A DNA stretch of 44,855 nt from CAJWLW01 sp963580095 (GTDB lineage: Bacteria; Verrucomicrobiota; Lentisphaeria; JABSQK01; CAJWLW01), in NCBI GenBank assembly GCA_963580095.1, contig CAUZJQ010000006.1:1-44855 (forward strand), in the 5' to 3' direction. The position numbers and the translations under genes were made by a program. Position 1 is the first letter of the stretch, and each line of letters opens with the position of its first letter. This document shows, in pieces, positions 25,630 to 35,142 of this stretch. Below the pieces are notes generated by a model, which was not told where the DNA came from, searched no databases, and saw only the letters and a list, made by a program, of their open reading frames with translations.

Positions 25630-26298
25630 GTGAAAAAAACATTGATGATGGTCGGAGCGCACCACGACGACAATGAGTTGATGGCGGGGACTATCGCCCG
25701 GCAAGTGGCGGACGGTTGGCGGGTGGTCTCCGTGGTTGCCACCGGTGCACAGGGCAGCGACGACAGCCCGGTACGCGAAGCCGAATCCCTGGCCGCCGCA
25801 AAGTTGCTGCAGATCGAATGCGTGTTCCTGCGTTATCCCATCGACGGTTTCAACGACGACGAACCGGCGTGCCAGACGATGGTGCGGACGATACGCGAGT
25901 ACAGCCCCGACATGGTGATTACCCATCCGCCGGCAGATTACCATAGCGATCACATGGCCGTCAGCCGCTGCGTCCTGCTGGCCACGCAACGCTGCTGGGG
26001 CCACAACTACGATTGCGGTGGTGAGCCGTGCGCACCCCCACGTCTCTACTATTCCGATGCCTGGTTTGTCCCGTTCGAACCGGATCTATACGTGCCCGTC
26101 GGCGATCAACTCCAACTAAAAAAGCAGGCGCTCGAATACCATCAATCGCAGTTGCCGGAACGCGGCGACGACGACATGGTCGCCATGGAAATGGTCCGTG
26201 CCCGCTACCGCGGCATCGAGTCCGCAGTCGGCTATGCCGAGGCGTTCCGGTTCGTCCCGCGACTCGGACAGAGGCGAGTCGCTGAACTGCTGACGTAG
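25630..26298 (+). CDS. PIG-L family deacetylase
   Basis: A zinc-dependent N-acetyl sugar deacetylase of the PIG-L/LmbE type (222 aa). The zinc motif appears as HHDDNELMAG (the AHPDD-E element, residues about 9-18) and the second part as HPPADYHSDHMAVSR (HxxDHxxxG-like). Members remove acetyl from GlcNAc-like sugars or thiol cofactor precursors. The start is GTG at 25630 followed by KKTLMMVG. It is convergent with the aldolase gene, 32 bp between stops. No signal peptide. Confidence 0.9.
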   Translation: MKKTLMMVGAHHDDNELMAGTIARQVADGWRVVSVVATGAQGSDDSPVREAESLAAAKLLQIECVFLRYPIDGFNDDEPACQTMVRTIREYSPDMVITHPPADYHSDHMAVSRCVLLATQRCWGHNYDCGGEPCAPPRLYYSDAWFVPFEPDLYVPVGDQLQLKKQALEYHQSQLPERGDDDMVAMEMVRARYRGIESAVGYAEAFRFVPRLGQRRVAELLT

Positions 26299-26330
26299 AG
26301 AATTGGACGGTTCGCAATCATCCTATCCCG

Positions 26331-27143
26331 CTAACGGTAGGAGTTCACCAGGTTGCCTGCCGCCTCCCCGATCAGCCCCAGCTCGTCGGCCGCCTCGAAG
26401 AACTGGCAGCCGCGGCCGATCCACTTGCGGGCAGCCGCCGGACCGGAGGCGGTTGTCCCGAATGCGACCTTGTGCTTTCGGCACAGACCGAGAATCCTGC
26501 CAATCGCTTTCTTGACGACCGGATGATCGTAGTCGCCGGGGTACCCCATCGAAATGGCGAAATCACAGGGGCCGACATAGACCATGTCGAGATGCGGTGT
26601 ACTGACAATCTCCTCGGCGTTCTCATAGCCCGTCGCGGTTTCGATATGCGCGACTATCACCGTGCTGTCGTTGGCTTTCTTCAGCCATGCTGTCGTGTTC
26701 TCGGGCCAGACATAGTCGACATTGCCGTAACACGGGGCGGCGGCGCGCGAGCCCTGCGGCATGAATTTGGCGTAGTCCATCAGCGTCAGAAGTTGTTCAC
26801 GTGATTCCGACCTGGGCAACTGAATGCCGACAACACCAGCATCTAACAGCCGACCGGTTTCGGCCCGGCCGAGTTCGGCGATTTTCGAGATCGCGGGCAT
26901 CCCGTTGTCACGCGCCGACAGGACGAAGTCGCCCAGTTGAGCTTCGAGATAGCAATGCTCTTTCTCGATGTAAATGAAGTCGAATCCGGCATGGCGATAG
27001 AGTTTCACCAGAGACGGCCTCAGGTACTCGGTGGCAATACCGCCGATAAGCAGGTCACCACGCTTGAGGCGACGTTTGAATGCACGGCCGAGCGCCGTAG
27101 GATCGTGTTCGACAGGTTTCGAGGATTTGCGTGCTGTAGCCAT
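26331..27143 (-). CDS. HpcH/HpaI aldolase family protein, variant active site
   Basis: The 270-aa protein has the HpaI fold: FIYIEKEHCYLE with the catalytic His63, GIQLPRSES, VIVAHIETATGYENAEEI with the metal Glu, and MVYVGPCDFAISMGYPG with the metal Asp. At the position of the substrate-binding Arg (VIRVP in the other aldolase at 15891) this one has Lys87 (AISKIAE), so its specificity or even activity may differ. The N-terminal 25 residues are basic. No strong ribosome binding site. Upstream on the same strand lie the remains of a PhyH gene. Confidence 0.82.
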   Translation of the reverse strand: MATARKSSKPVEHDPTALGRAFKRRLKRGDLLIGGIATEYLRPSLVKLYRHAGFDFIYIEKEHCYLEAQLGDFVLSARDNGMPAISKIAELGRAETGRLLDAGVVGIQLPRSESREQLLTLMDYAKFMPQGSRAAAPCYGNVDYVWPENTTAWLKKANDSTVIVAHIETATGYENAEEIVSTPHLDMVYVGPCDFAISMGYPGDYDHPVVKKAIGRILGLCRKHKVAFGTTASGPAAARKWIGRGCQFFEAADELGLIGEAAGNLVNSYR

Positions 27144-27173
27144 CGTGGGGTTCCCTGGTGGTGGCGTTTAGTA

Positions 27174-27540
27174 TCAGGACTTCGGCGAACGTTCTTCGAT
27201 CGAAATCGATCGGTGGGCCTGGTAGCCTGCAGATGCTTCCAGGGTTTCGTCCCACCGGCGGTTCCACTCGTTTAACTCATAGTATACACTGTCCGGATAA
27301 GCAGTGCTGCGGACGATAAAGTCCGGATGAAACGGCCGGACAGTTGGCACACCTGTGCGCTGCTATCGTAGGTCCATGCTCCATCCAGCGCAAACTCTCG
27401 GTGCGATTGGTGATGCCGGCATGCGACGTACACTTGTCCATGAACACAATGCCGCCCTCCGGGCAGGTTGCAACCAGCGGCCCAATATCCGGCATCAACG
27501 ATATGCTCGAGGTCACCGCAGCGAAACACGTCGGGCAGCC
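27174..27540 (-). pseudogene. degraded PhyH-family gene, C-terminal part only
   Basis: Three reading frames together give the tail of a PhyH-type dioxygenase. Frame one: MPDIGPLVATCPEGGIVFMD, KCTSHAGITNRTESLRW, with the distal His. Frame two, near 27385-27340: TYDSSAQVCQLSG. Frame three: RPFHPDFIVRSTAYPDSVYY then ELNEWNRRWDETLEAS, stop at 27174. This order matches the usual RW-DLRYQ-TG-RPxHPxFxVRS ending. At least two frameshifts and absence of the N-terminal HxD half mean it is not functional. It sits directly before the second HpaI aldolase. Confidence 0.65.
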
Positions 27541-27960
27541 GGGGAAAATCCAACAAAACCGAAGATTTCAGGTTTCAGCAATTGATCGGCGTGCCAGCCT
27601 GGGGAGAAAAAGACTCACTCTTGGAATCCCAGGACAACCGATTAAGTAGAGCAATGAAGAGTTTGTTACACAAAAGGCTATAGTGCCCACGACAACACTA
27701 TGCATTGGCCGCGACGGGCCATGGCCTGTTTGCTGGTGCCCGAAGAGGCACGGTACAACGGCAATCCATCGTCACGGCCCAGGGAATATGCCGATCCGCC
27801 CGGTGACGACCGCTGCATGCACCAGTTGTGGCCGGTTGCGGAATAGTACACCAACGCCTGCCCTCCTGCGCAGCATCTGCATTGAGGACAATGGGCCTGC
27901 GCGCCCTTTGATAAACATTCGAACAAACACAGAGAACTGTTTTACACAACACGGAACAAC
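27541..27960. other. spacer without a recognisable gene
   Basis: Contains ATTTCAGGTTTCAG (27565-27578), one of the 7-nt-phased repeats. Short open frames exist, the most protein-like being a plus-strand 48-aa frame (ATG 27700, stop 27844-27846; VPEEARYNGNPSSRPREY) and an overlapping minus-strand frame (27678-27926). I cannot assign either; decayed coding DNA is plausible. Confidence 0.3.
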
Positions 27961-29229
27961 ATGAAGACCGACACTAGCTGGTTCGTTGATGCCCGGTACG
28001 GGATGTTCATCCATTACGGCCTCTACAGCCTGCTCGAACGCGGCGAGTGGGTGATGAATCGGGAACGCCTGTCGCCCGAGCGCATGCGCGACCTGGCCGC
28101 ACAATTCACCGCGGAAAAGTTCGACGCGGAACGGATCTGCGACCTGGCGGTTGCCGGCGGCATGCGTTACGTCAACCTGACGACCATGCACCACGACGGC
28201 TTCTGCCTGTACGATACCGAGCTTACCGACTTCAACAGCGTCAACGCCTGCGGTCGCGACCTGGTCACCGAACTGGTCGACGCGGCGCGCGCGCGTAACC
28301 TGCGGCTCTCGCTATATCACAGCCTCAACAACTGGAGCAGCGAGCCGGATGCCGTGGCGGCGCTGGAGAGCAAAACGGCATACGACGAGTTCATCGGCAA
28401 CACGTTTGCCAGAGTTCGCGAATTCGTCACCCGGTTCAACCCGATCGACGTCATGTGGTACGACGGCTGGTGGCCGTTCAATGCCAGGGGCTGGCGCGCC
28501 GAAGAGATGAACGCCATGGTGCGCGAGATTCAGCCACACATCCTGTTCAACTGCCGCAATGGCCTCGATGGCGACTTCGCCACACCCGAAGGTCACATGT
28601 CGGCCCCGCAACCGTGGCGCCCCTGGGAAGGCTGCATGACGCTCAATGACCACTGGAGCTATCATCGCGGCGATGACAACTGGAAAACGCCGGTTGCAGT
28701 CATCGATCTTCTCGCTATGGCGGCTCAAGGCCAGGGCAACCTGATCCTCAATATCGGGCCGCGTGGCGACGGGTCTGTCCCGGAGCAGTCCATTGCCGTC
28801 GTGGAGGCGGTCGGCAACTGGTTGCGCGATCATGGCGAGTGCATTTACGACACCGAGCCGTTCACCTACGCTTTGATGGAACGCGGCGATCACATGGGCG
28901 ACTGGAGTTATAACGGTCTGTTCACGCGCAAAGGTCGGGCGTTTTACCAGCTCGTGCGGTACTGGCCCGGTCGCGAGCTCGTCATTGCCGGGTTGAATAC
29001 GGAGGTCGAACGCGTCACCCTGCTCGGCCATGACACCGAGTGCACTTACACGCAAACCAACGGCGTCGTCACGGTCACCGGGCTGCCGGACACAGCACCC
29101 GACCCAAACTGCCCGGTCCTGCGTTTCGACTGCGCGGCGGCGCCGGAGATGTATCTGACCGGCGGCATGCGCGTGCCGAACGTCCCGCATCCGCCGTACG
29201 ATCCGTGCGAGTCCGACATCCAGCACTGA
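27961..29229 (+). CDS. alpha-L-fucosidase-like protein (GH29)
   Basis: The 422-aa product begins with the GH29 signature WFVDARYGMFIHYGLYSLLE and continues with YVNLTTMHHDGFCLYDTELT and LRLSLYHSLNNWSS. The expected nucleophile is Asp168 in VMWYDGWW, where fucosidases have WFDG. NLILNIGPRGDGSVPEQS is the conserved end of the barrel, and a short beta domain follows. There is no signal peptide, so it should work on imported fucosylated sugars. The acid/base is not fixed in this family. Start ATG 27961 with only GGAAC upstream. Confidence 0.88.
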   Translation: MKTDTSWFVDARYGMFIHYGLYSLLERGEWVMNRERLSPERMRDLAAQFTAEKFDAERICDLAVAGGMRYVNLTTMHHDGFCLYDTELTDFNSVNACGRDLVTELVDAARARNLRLSLYHSLNNWSSEPDAVAALESKTAYDEFIGNTFARVREFVTRFNPIDVMWYDGWWPFNARGWRAEEMNAMVREIQPHILFNCRNGLDGDFATPEGHMSAPQPWRPWEGCMTLNDHWSYHRGDDNWKTPVAVIDLLAMAAQGQGNLILNIGPRGDGSVPEQSIAVVEAVGNWLRDHGECIYDTEPFTYALMERGDHMGDWSYNGLFTRKGRAFYQLVRYWPGRELVIAGLNTEVERVTLLGHDTECTYTQTNGVVTVTGLPDTAPDPNCPVLRFDCAAAPEMYLTGGMRVPNVPHPPYDPCESDIQH

Positions 29230-29435
29230 GGCAGCCCCGGCCAACCATCAGCGCTGCCGTGCCCGTCATGGCGGACACCGGACAAACGAATTTCCGTCTG
29301 TAGCAATCGGCGTAAGACGTGGATCGGCAGCACGCCAATTTGCCAAAGGGCCAGCCTGCAAAACACCTCTGCAGGCGCGCCGCCGCGCCCCTATTGCAGC
29401 CTGTTCGGGCAAGCGGTACGTTAACCAACGGCTTT

Positions 29436-32400
29436 ATGAAAAACGACACGGACAATCGAAGTCATACAGATCATTCGCTCGATCAGATCGCCGAGCTGGT
29501 GCAGCGTAATCGCAAGTTGTGGAAACAGCTGATAGTGGTCGAGAGCCTCAGCCTGGCTCTGGCTGCCGTGCTCGGCTATTTTCTGCTCGTCGTATTGCTC
29601 GACAATCTGCTGATTCTGCCGGTTGCCGGCCGGTTGATCGCCGCCTGCGGTTTGCTCGTCTGCATCGCTATGCTCGGCATGGGGGTGGCTCGGCGCTGGC
29701 GCCGCCTGCATCTGAGCGAGGACGAGATCGCCCTGGCTATTGAACAGAGCAGTCCGGACGGGATCCAGAACCGGCTGATCAATGCGCTGCAGATCGGCCG
29801 GGACACCGACTGCACGGACAACTCATTCGGCAAGCTCGTGGTGCGGGACAATTGGGAAGAGCTGCAGGCGATCAAACTCGCCCACGCCCACGCCATGCGC
29901 CCGGCGATCATCCGTATCTCTGCAGCGGTGGCTATTCTCCTGATCGGAATCGTCTTCTGGTCGATACGCCCGGGCGGCTTTGCGACCGCAGCAAAGCGCA
30001 TCCTGATGCCGTTCGCCGTCATCGATCCACGCTACGAGACGGTACTCGTCGTCAAGCCCGGTGACATCGAGGCGGCGGAGCAACTTACCATCACTATCGG
30101 CATTCACGGCAAGCAACCCGAGCATCTCACCATCCTGCGCAACGTTGCCGGTAAACGCATCGCCGAGAAGCTGCCGCTCGAAGCCGACCAGGCGACTGCG
30201 GAATTTACTTTTCCCAGCATCCACCGCAGCTTCGACTATGCGGTGCAGGGCGGCGACTACACCAGCCGTTTTTTTCGTGCAACCGTCCCGCAGCCGGGCA
30301 AGCTCAAGGGGCTCCAGGCCGTTTACCATTTACCGGACTACACGGGACTGCCGGATAAGGCGGTCGACAGTAAAAGCGGCAGCCTCAGCGCCCTGCGCGG
30401 TACACGCGCCGATCTGACCTTCACATTTGATCAGAAAACACCGGCTGCTTCCCTTTACGTCACTGCCGGCAACGACCCGGAAAAACGCCTCACGCTGACC
30501 CGCAAATCCTCGACGGTGTTCACTGGTGAGATCACCTTTGACTCGACCATGACCTGCCACGTCGATACCGAGAGAAAAGGACATCCGCCCACGACGGGCG
30601 CGACGCTCGTGTGGCGAGCGCTACCGGACAAAGCGCCGAAGCTGGAGTTGACCGGACTCGAACGCCAGACGGAGGCGGAGGTGGACGTGGCCCTGCCACT
30701 CAGCGTGCTGGCGACCGACGATTACGGTCTCAAGACGGTTGGGTTGTTCAGGCGCCGCGCAACGCTGTCAGCGGATGCGCTCGCTGGCGAAGACGAATGG
30801 AAGCCGTTGCAGACCTGGGAGCCGCAACAGACGCGGTCGCTGCACGAGGATGTCACACTTTCGATGCTGCGGCTCGGTGCCGCCGAGGGTGATCATTTCC
30901 AGATCACCCTGCGAGCCGTCGACCACGATCCCGTCAAGGCCGGACAGTGGACCGACGGCACCATCTACAACGTCATGGTTGGCGGCGAAGGCGTCGCACT
31001 GCAGTTGCTGTACGAGCAGATCCTGCGTACCGAAGCCGGCATCGCTGCACTGATTCGCCGGCAACAGGACGGGGTCGGTGACGCCACGGAGTGGATGAAC
31101 AAATTCAAGCAGAACTCAGGTGTCAGCTGGAGCGACGCCGCGACCCTGGATGCGCTGGCAGCCTCGATGACTGAACAGGCCGGAGCAGAGGACGAATTGC
31201 GCCTGGCTGCCGGCCGTCTTGTCCGCAACATGCCGGAGGCGGCAGGCACCTTGCGGCTCTCCGTGAGCATGCTCGCCGACACCGAGTTTGTGCGGGCCAT
31301 TCGTATTCTCGAAACGGTGGCGGAGCGCGAGACACCGCAGGCCATGCAGTCAGTGCTGGGCGATGCGCGGCTGACTCAGGAACGTATCATCGAGAGCCTC
31401 GACGAGATCCTCGACCAGTATCGCCGCTTTCGCCAGGGCTGGGAACTGGCGCACATGGTCCAGTTTCTGAAAATGCTCGCAGACCGCGAGACCAGGCTCG
31501 CGGTGGACTCGGAGCGTCAAGCCACGATTGCTGCTGCGGACGCTGGTGACGCAGCAGAGATGAAGATGCGGCAGACATCGGGCGCGCGGCGCCAGGCAAA
31601 AGTGCTGGAGCTGATCGATCTGACCAGCATCGCATTCACGGGGCTCGCACAGCACACACGCGCGAGCGAGGTGATCATTGCCGATGCCTTTGCTGCGACG
31701 GCTACTGATCTGCAGGCGGAGACGCTGCGGGCGTCCATGCAGCAGGCGAGCCGCGATGCCGGTGCCGGGAACTGGGCGGCGACCGCAGCGACACAGAACC
31801 AGGTAGCCTCGACGCTGAAAGAAATTTATATACGATTACGCAATGCGCAAAAGGAGGCGGCGAAAAAGGCTCTCGACGAGCTCGCCGCCCTGCAGAGCAT
31901 GGCAGAAACCCAGGCCGCTCTCGATGACCTGCTGGCCGGCAGCCTCCAGTCACTCCTCGACAAGGGTGCTGAAGACATCAGCATGGAGGAGATTGTTCGG
32001 ATGCACGAGATGGCAGAGGCAAACAGAAAAAAACATGAACTGGATATGGATGACGGGACCTTCCCCGACTACGTGGGTGCCGATGCAATGAGAGATTCCG
32101 TGGTCATTGCGAATCCGCCAAAACCGAATTTCGACGTCCTCACATTGGCAAGCGAACCGTCCGGGCAGATGAGTTTTCCCAAATCTTCCGACCTGATCGG
32201 CAACAGGATGGAGTTGAACCTGCTCGACGGTGAGTTCCAGGACCTGGTGGGAGATCTTCTTGAAGAGGACGACGATGTACGCAAGAAATTCGAAACCTAC
32301 AACCTGAGCATGCAGGGACAGGGCGTCGAGGACGGGGACGTCGGCAAGCAAGGCGGCGACGTCAATTCGGTGTCCGCTACCGCCCCCACCGGCAACATGA

Positions 32401-33128
32401 AACCGCCGACGCAGAATTACGGCGGTGCCTCGCGCAGCGGGCGCAAGGGGGCCCGGGCACACGGCATGGTCGTTGGCAACGAGTCGGTCAATCGTCGCGG
32501 CCGCGACGAATCGATGGAAGGCCAGGAACGGGCGCCGGTGCAGCCGGGGAAACTCCGGGAGACGCTCGGTGCCGACCCGCAGAAGGACGTCTCGACCGGC
32601 ATCGGTGGCAAGATAGTCGACTCCGATGACACGTCCTTCAGCCTGAATGATGCCGGCGGGTTTGATGACGAGGCGATGAAGCGCATGGGAAAGCCGCAGG
32701 CCAAACACAAGATTGTCGAACGTCTCGACGGCAAAATCGATGCCGAGATTGCCAAGCTGATGCAGGATCTCAACAGCAACCAGGAACAGACCATCGAGCG
32801 GCTGAAAACTTTGCGCAAGGAGCTGCGTAATGTCTACCTGCCGACCCGACATCTCGACGGGCTTCTGGCGGAGCTCACTGCCAACCTCGACGCACTCAAG
32901 GAAAGCCCGGACCCGGAAACGCTCAAGCGGCAGATGCAGTTGATCGATGAGTTGCGGATCACGCTCCGGGTCTTACGCCGACCGGAGTCGGGGTATGAAC
33001 CGAGCCTGCCGCGCTGGCAGGTCGTTCGCGGGCGGGTGCTGGACGAGCCGGCGCGACCACCGCTGCCCGGCTACGAAGAGGCGGTCAAGGAATACTACGA
33101 GCTGCTGACTACCGAAAAACGGCACTGA
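29436..33128 (+). CDS. large membrane-anchored coiled-coil protein, DUF4175-like
   Basis: The 1230-aa protein starts at ATG 29436. Two hydrophobic segments lie at about residues 30-85 (VVESLSLALAAVLGYFLLVV and AACGLLVCIAMLGMGVA) and a third at about 160-180 (ISAAVAILLIGIVFW). Then come beta-rich periplasmic-type repeats (180-500) and long helical, probably coiled-coil stretches (550-890), and a low-complexity acidic/glycine region (about 930-1070). Such DUF4175-like proteins accompany MoxR/DUF58/VWA genes in planctomycetes and relatives, which the downstream genes confirm. The function is unknown; a scaffold at the inner membrane is likely. It seems to be the first gene of the long operon. 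Confidence 0.8.
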   Translation: MKNDTDNRSHTDHSLDQIAELVQRNRKLWKQLIVVESLSLALAAVLGYFLLVVLLDNLLILPVAGRLIAACGLLVCIAMLGMGVARRWRRLHLSEDEIALAIEQSSPDGIQNRLINALQIGRDTDCTDNSFGKLVVRDNWEELQAIKLAHAHAMRPAIIRISAAVAILLIGIVFWSIRPGGFATAAKRILMPFAVIDPRYETVLVVKPGDIEAAEQLTITIGIHGKQPEHLTILRNVAGKRIAEKLPLEADQATAEFTFPSIHRSFDYAVQGGDYTSRFFRATVPQPGKLKGLQAVYHLPDYTGLPDKAVDSKSGSLSALRGTRADLTFTFDQKTPAASLYVTAGNDPEKRLTLTRKSSTVFTGEITFDSTMTCHVDTERKGHPPTTGATLVWRALPDKAPKLELTGLERQTEAEVDVALPLSVLATDDYGLKTVGLFRRRATLSADALAGEDEWKPLQTWEPQQTRSLHEDVTLSMLRLGAAEGDHFQITLRAVDHDPVKAGQWTDGTIYNVMVGGEGVALQLLYEQILRTEAGIAALIRRQQDGVGDATEWMNKFKQNSGVSWSDAATLDALAASMTEQAGAEDELRLAAGRLVRNMPEAAGTLRLSVSMLADTEFVRAIRILETVAERETPQAMQSVLGDARLTQERIIESLDEILDQYRRFRQGWELAHMVQFLKMLADRETRLAVDSERQATIAAADAGDAAEMKMRQTSGARRQAKVLELIDLTSIAFTGLAQHTRASEVIIADAFAATATDLQAETLRASMQQASRDAGAGNWAATAATQNQVASTLKEIYIRLRNAQKEAAKKALDELAALQSMAETQAALDDLLAGSLQSLLDKGAEDISMEEIVRMHEMAEANRKKHELDMDDGTFPDYVGADAMRDSVVIANPPKPNFDVLTLASEPSGQMSFPKSSDLIGNRMELNLLDGEFQDLVGDLLEEDDDVRKKFETYNLSMQGQGVEDGDVGKQGGDVNSVSATAPTGNMKPPTQNYGGASRSGRKGARAHGMVVGNESVNRRGRDESMEGQERAPVQPGKLRETLGADPQKDVSTGIGGKIVDSDDTSFSLNDAGGFDDEAMKRMGKPQAKHKIVERLDGKIDAEIAKLMQDLNSNQEQTIERLKTLRKELRNVYLPTRHLDGLLAELTANLDALKESPDPETLKRQMQLIDELRITLRVLRRPESGYEPSLPRWQVVRGRVLDEPARPPLPGYEEAVKEYYELLTTEKRH

Positions 33129-33135
33129 ATGGTGC

Positions 33136-33157
33136 AGTGACAAGTGACGAGTGACAG
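33136..33157. repeat. 7-nt-phased repeat AGTGACA/AGTGACG
   Basis: Three consecutive units of the AGTGAC(A/G) type with 7-nt period lie right after the stop of the 1230-aa gene, followed at about 33182-33205 by GAAACCTGAATACTGGAAAC. Same kind of intergenic text as at 23523, 27565 and 41164. Confidence 0.5.
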
Positions 33158-33224
33158 AAACCACCAATCCGACTATTTTCCCCGAAACCTGAATACTGGA
33201 AACCTGGCGACCGCGGCAAGATTC

Positions 33225-34385
33225 ATGAACTATCTGGGTAAATTATTGGGCACCGCCATTGTCGCCTTGTGCCTGGCCGCACCGATAAAAGCACAGAAAA
33301 TTGTGGCGCTTCAGTATATACACGAAAAGTCGTTTCCGTTTATTGCCGAGCTCGTGGCGCCGGGTGCGTCTGAAATGGCGCTGAGCGAGACGATCCGCCT
33401 GGTCGCAGTGACGCACAGGGGAGAGCATGCGTCGCAGGTATCGATCTATTCGCTCGACGAGACCGGCGCACCGGCCGCCACCGAGCCGATGGCCCTGGAG
33501 CTGCCCAGGCGCGGCCCGCTGGCCGCCCACACCACCTATGCACTGGGCGTGACCTTTCACCCGACGCTTCCCCTGTTGTATGTCTGGCAGGATGTCAACG
33601 CTACGCAGGACCAGGCCGAGACCTTCGAGCACTTGCTTATTTTCCGGGTCGCCCACGGCAAAGCCGAGCTCGTTCAGGCTTGCGGCAAGGGCAGTGACTA
33701 CGCCGCGGGCCGCAAGGTCGGCTACATCGCTTTCGATGATCGGGCGAGCCGTTTGTACTTCCCCAATCTGACCCGCATGGAGAAGGGTAAACCGGTCAAT
33801 GGAATAGGCTACTTCCGTATCGGAAAAAACGGCCTGGTTCTTCCGGCGGACGGCACGGCCGAGTCTGGTTTTATGGCACAGAGCGAAGTTGCATTTTCGC
33901 TCTATATTCCGCATGACAATGCCGGTGGTTTCTTGCCGGTCAGCGACGAGGTGATTATCTTTGCGGGTGCAGCCGGTCCGATTTCCTGGGACCAGGTTGA
34001 AGCGCGGCAACGGTTCTCTTACGTCGGTGTCTGGCCGCCGGCACGGCCCTATCGGCGGATCGCCGCCCATCCCACGCTTTCGGTCATCTATATGAGCCTC
34101 CTTGGTACCGGCTATGTCCTGCAGCTTAAACATGCCGAAGGCTACATCACCTCGAACTTTCAGGCCACAACAATTACGGGACCGACCAGCCGGCCCGTCG
34201 TACTCGGGAACCGCAAGATGGTTGCCTTTGGCGCAAAAGGCCAGATACAGTTCATCAGCATTGATGACCGGGGACATTTCCTGCCGGAGTTTCGACGGGC
34301 TGTCGTATCAAGCGACGATGTTTCCGCCTTGTCCTACTCTGAGAAATTCGATAAATTCTATGTGGCAGTGGAGAAGGGGAAGTAA
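33225..34385 (+). CDS. exported protein of unknown function, propeller-like
   Basis: The 386-aa product has a signal peptide (MNYLGKLLGTAIVALCLAAP, cleavage after IKA). The mature part is made of repeated beta motifs with aromatic-rich strands (LGVTFHPTLPLLYVWQDV, VGYIAFDDRASRLYFPNL, RRIAAHPTLSVIYMSLLG, SALSYSEKFDKFYVAVEK). Their spacing suggests a beta-propeller of the lactonase/YncE type, by appearance only. No catalytic motif recognised. The ATG at 33225 is chosen because it begins the signal peptide. It lies 3 bp before the next gene, so they share an mRNA. Confidence 0.72.
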   Translation: MNYLGKLLGTAIVALCLAAPIKAQKIVALQYIHEKSFPFIAELVAPGASEMALSETIRLVAVTHRGEHASQVSIYSLDETGAPAATEPMALELPRRGPLAAHTTYALGVTFHPTLPLLYVWQDVNATQDQAETFEHLLIFRVAHGKAELVQACGKGSDYAAGRKVGYIAFDDRASRLYFPNLTRMEKGKPVNGIGYFRIGKNGLVLPADGTAESGFMAQSEVAFSLYIPHDNAGGFLPVSDEVIIFAGAAGPISWDQVEARQRFSYVGVWPPARPYRRIAAHPTLSVIYMSLLGTGYVLQLKHAEGYITSNFQATTITGPTSRPVVLGNRKMVAFGAKGQIQFISIDDRGHFLPEFRRAVVSSDDVSALSYSEKFDKFYVAVEKGK

Positions 34386-34388
34386 GCG

Positions 34389-35042
34389 ATGGGTAAATGG
34401 ATAAATGGCTCGGTGGGTAGATGGGTCGTGCTGGCCGTTCTGGTCTCCCCGATCGTCTCCGGCCGGACATTCGAACTCGATGACAGCGACTGCGAACGCA
34501 TCGCGATGATCGCCTCGGATGCACCGCGGTTGAGCTGGGCTGGTTACCCGGGGGTATCCGGGTACGGGACGGGCGCGCTGGTGTTTGGTAATTCGGATAC
34601 GAGAAAGAGCGCGTTCCTGATCGCGTTTCCTATCGAACGTATTCCCAAGGGAATGCGCATTACAAGCGCCACCTTGGGCATGAATTGCATCCTCAACTAC
34701 CAGAACAAGCACCGGCTGCAGGTGCGGCGGATCATCGGCGACTGGGGCGATGGCGTCTCCCACCTGTACCGGCGGACGCTGCCGGAAAAAGTGCCATGGA
34801 CCAAGCCGGGTGCGGCGGCAATCGGTGCCGACCGGGCGCGGCGTGCAACTGCGGTCGTACAGTTGAAGGGGATGGGCGAATTCAGTGTCAATGTTACCGA
34901 GGACGTAGAGCTATGGTACTCACAGGCGTTGCCCAACAACGGCTGGATTCTCACCCTCGAGTCGGAAGGCGCAGTAAATTTCTATGCACCCACCTGGTCC
35001 CCCGGCAACTGGCGCCTGGACGTCTCCTATGAACCGCGGTGA
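34389..35042 (+). CDS. exported DNRLRE-like protein
   Basis: The 217-aa product begins with a signal peptide-like stretch whose first residues (MGKWINGSVGRWVV) are encoded by a repetitive ATGGGTAAATGGATAAATGG-type DNA. The mature domain resembles the DNRLRE beta-sandwich found in surface proteins: SAFLIAFPIERIPKGMRITS, LQVRRIIGDWGDG, FSVNVTEDVELWYSQALPNN, GWILTLESEG. Such domains hold together exported fibres or bind carbohydrate. Start is 3 bp after the previous stop. Exact partner unknown. Confidence 0.7.
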   Translation: MGKWINGSVGRWVVLAVLVSPIVSGRTFELDDSDCERIAMIASDAPRLSWAGYPGVSGYGTGALVFGNSDTRKSAFLIAFPIERIPKGMRITSATLGMNCILNYQNKHRLQVRRIIGDWGDGVSHLYRRTLPEKVPWTKPGAAAIGADRARRATAVVQLKGMGEFSVNVTEDVELWYSQALPNNGWILTLESEGAVNFYAPTWSPGNWRLDVSYEPR

Positions 35043-35142
35043 GGTGCCAGGACATAAACGCTTCATTGCTCCACCTGACCGCTGCTCCTGATCGGACCAA
35101 TTCAGAGATGGAGCGGAGAGTTCGAAAATCAATAAATCCGTA

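Noticed and set aside
28312..29244. Minus-strand frame of 310 codons
   Set aside because: Opposite the GH29 gene; no domain recognised.
31950..32852. Minus-strand frame of 300 codons
   Set aside because: Opposite the helical region of the 1230-aa protein.
33243..34277. Minus-strand open frame of 344 codons
   Set aside because: Antisense of the exported 386-aa protein, which has a signal peptide and fits the operon.
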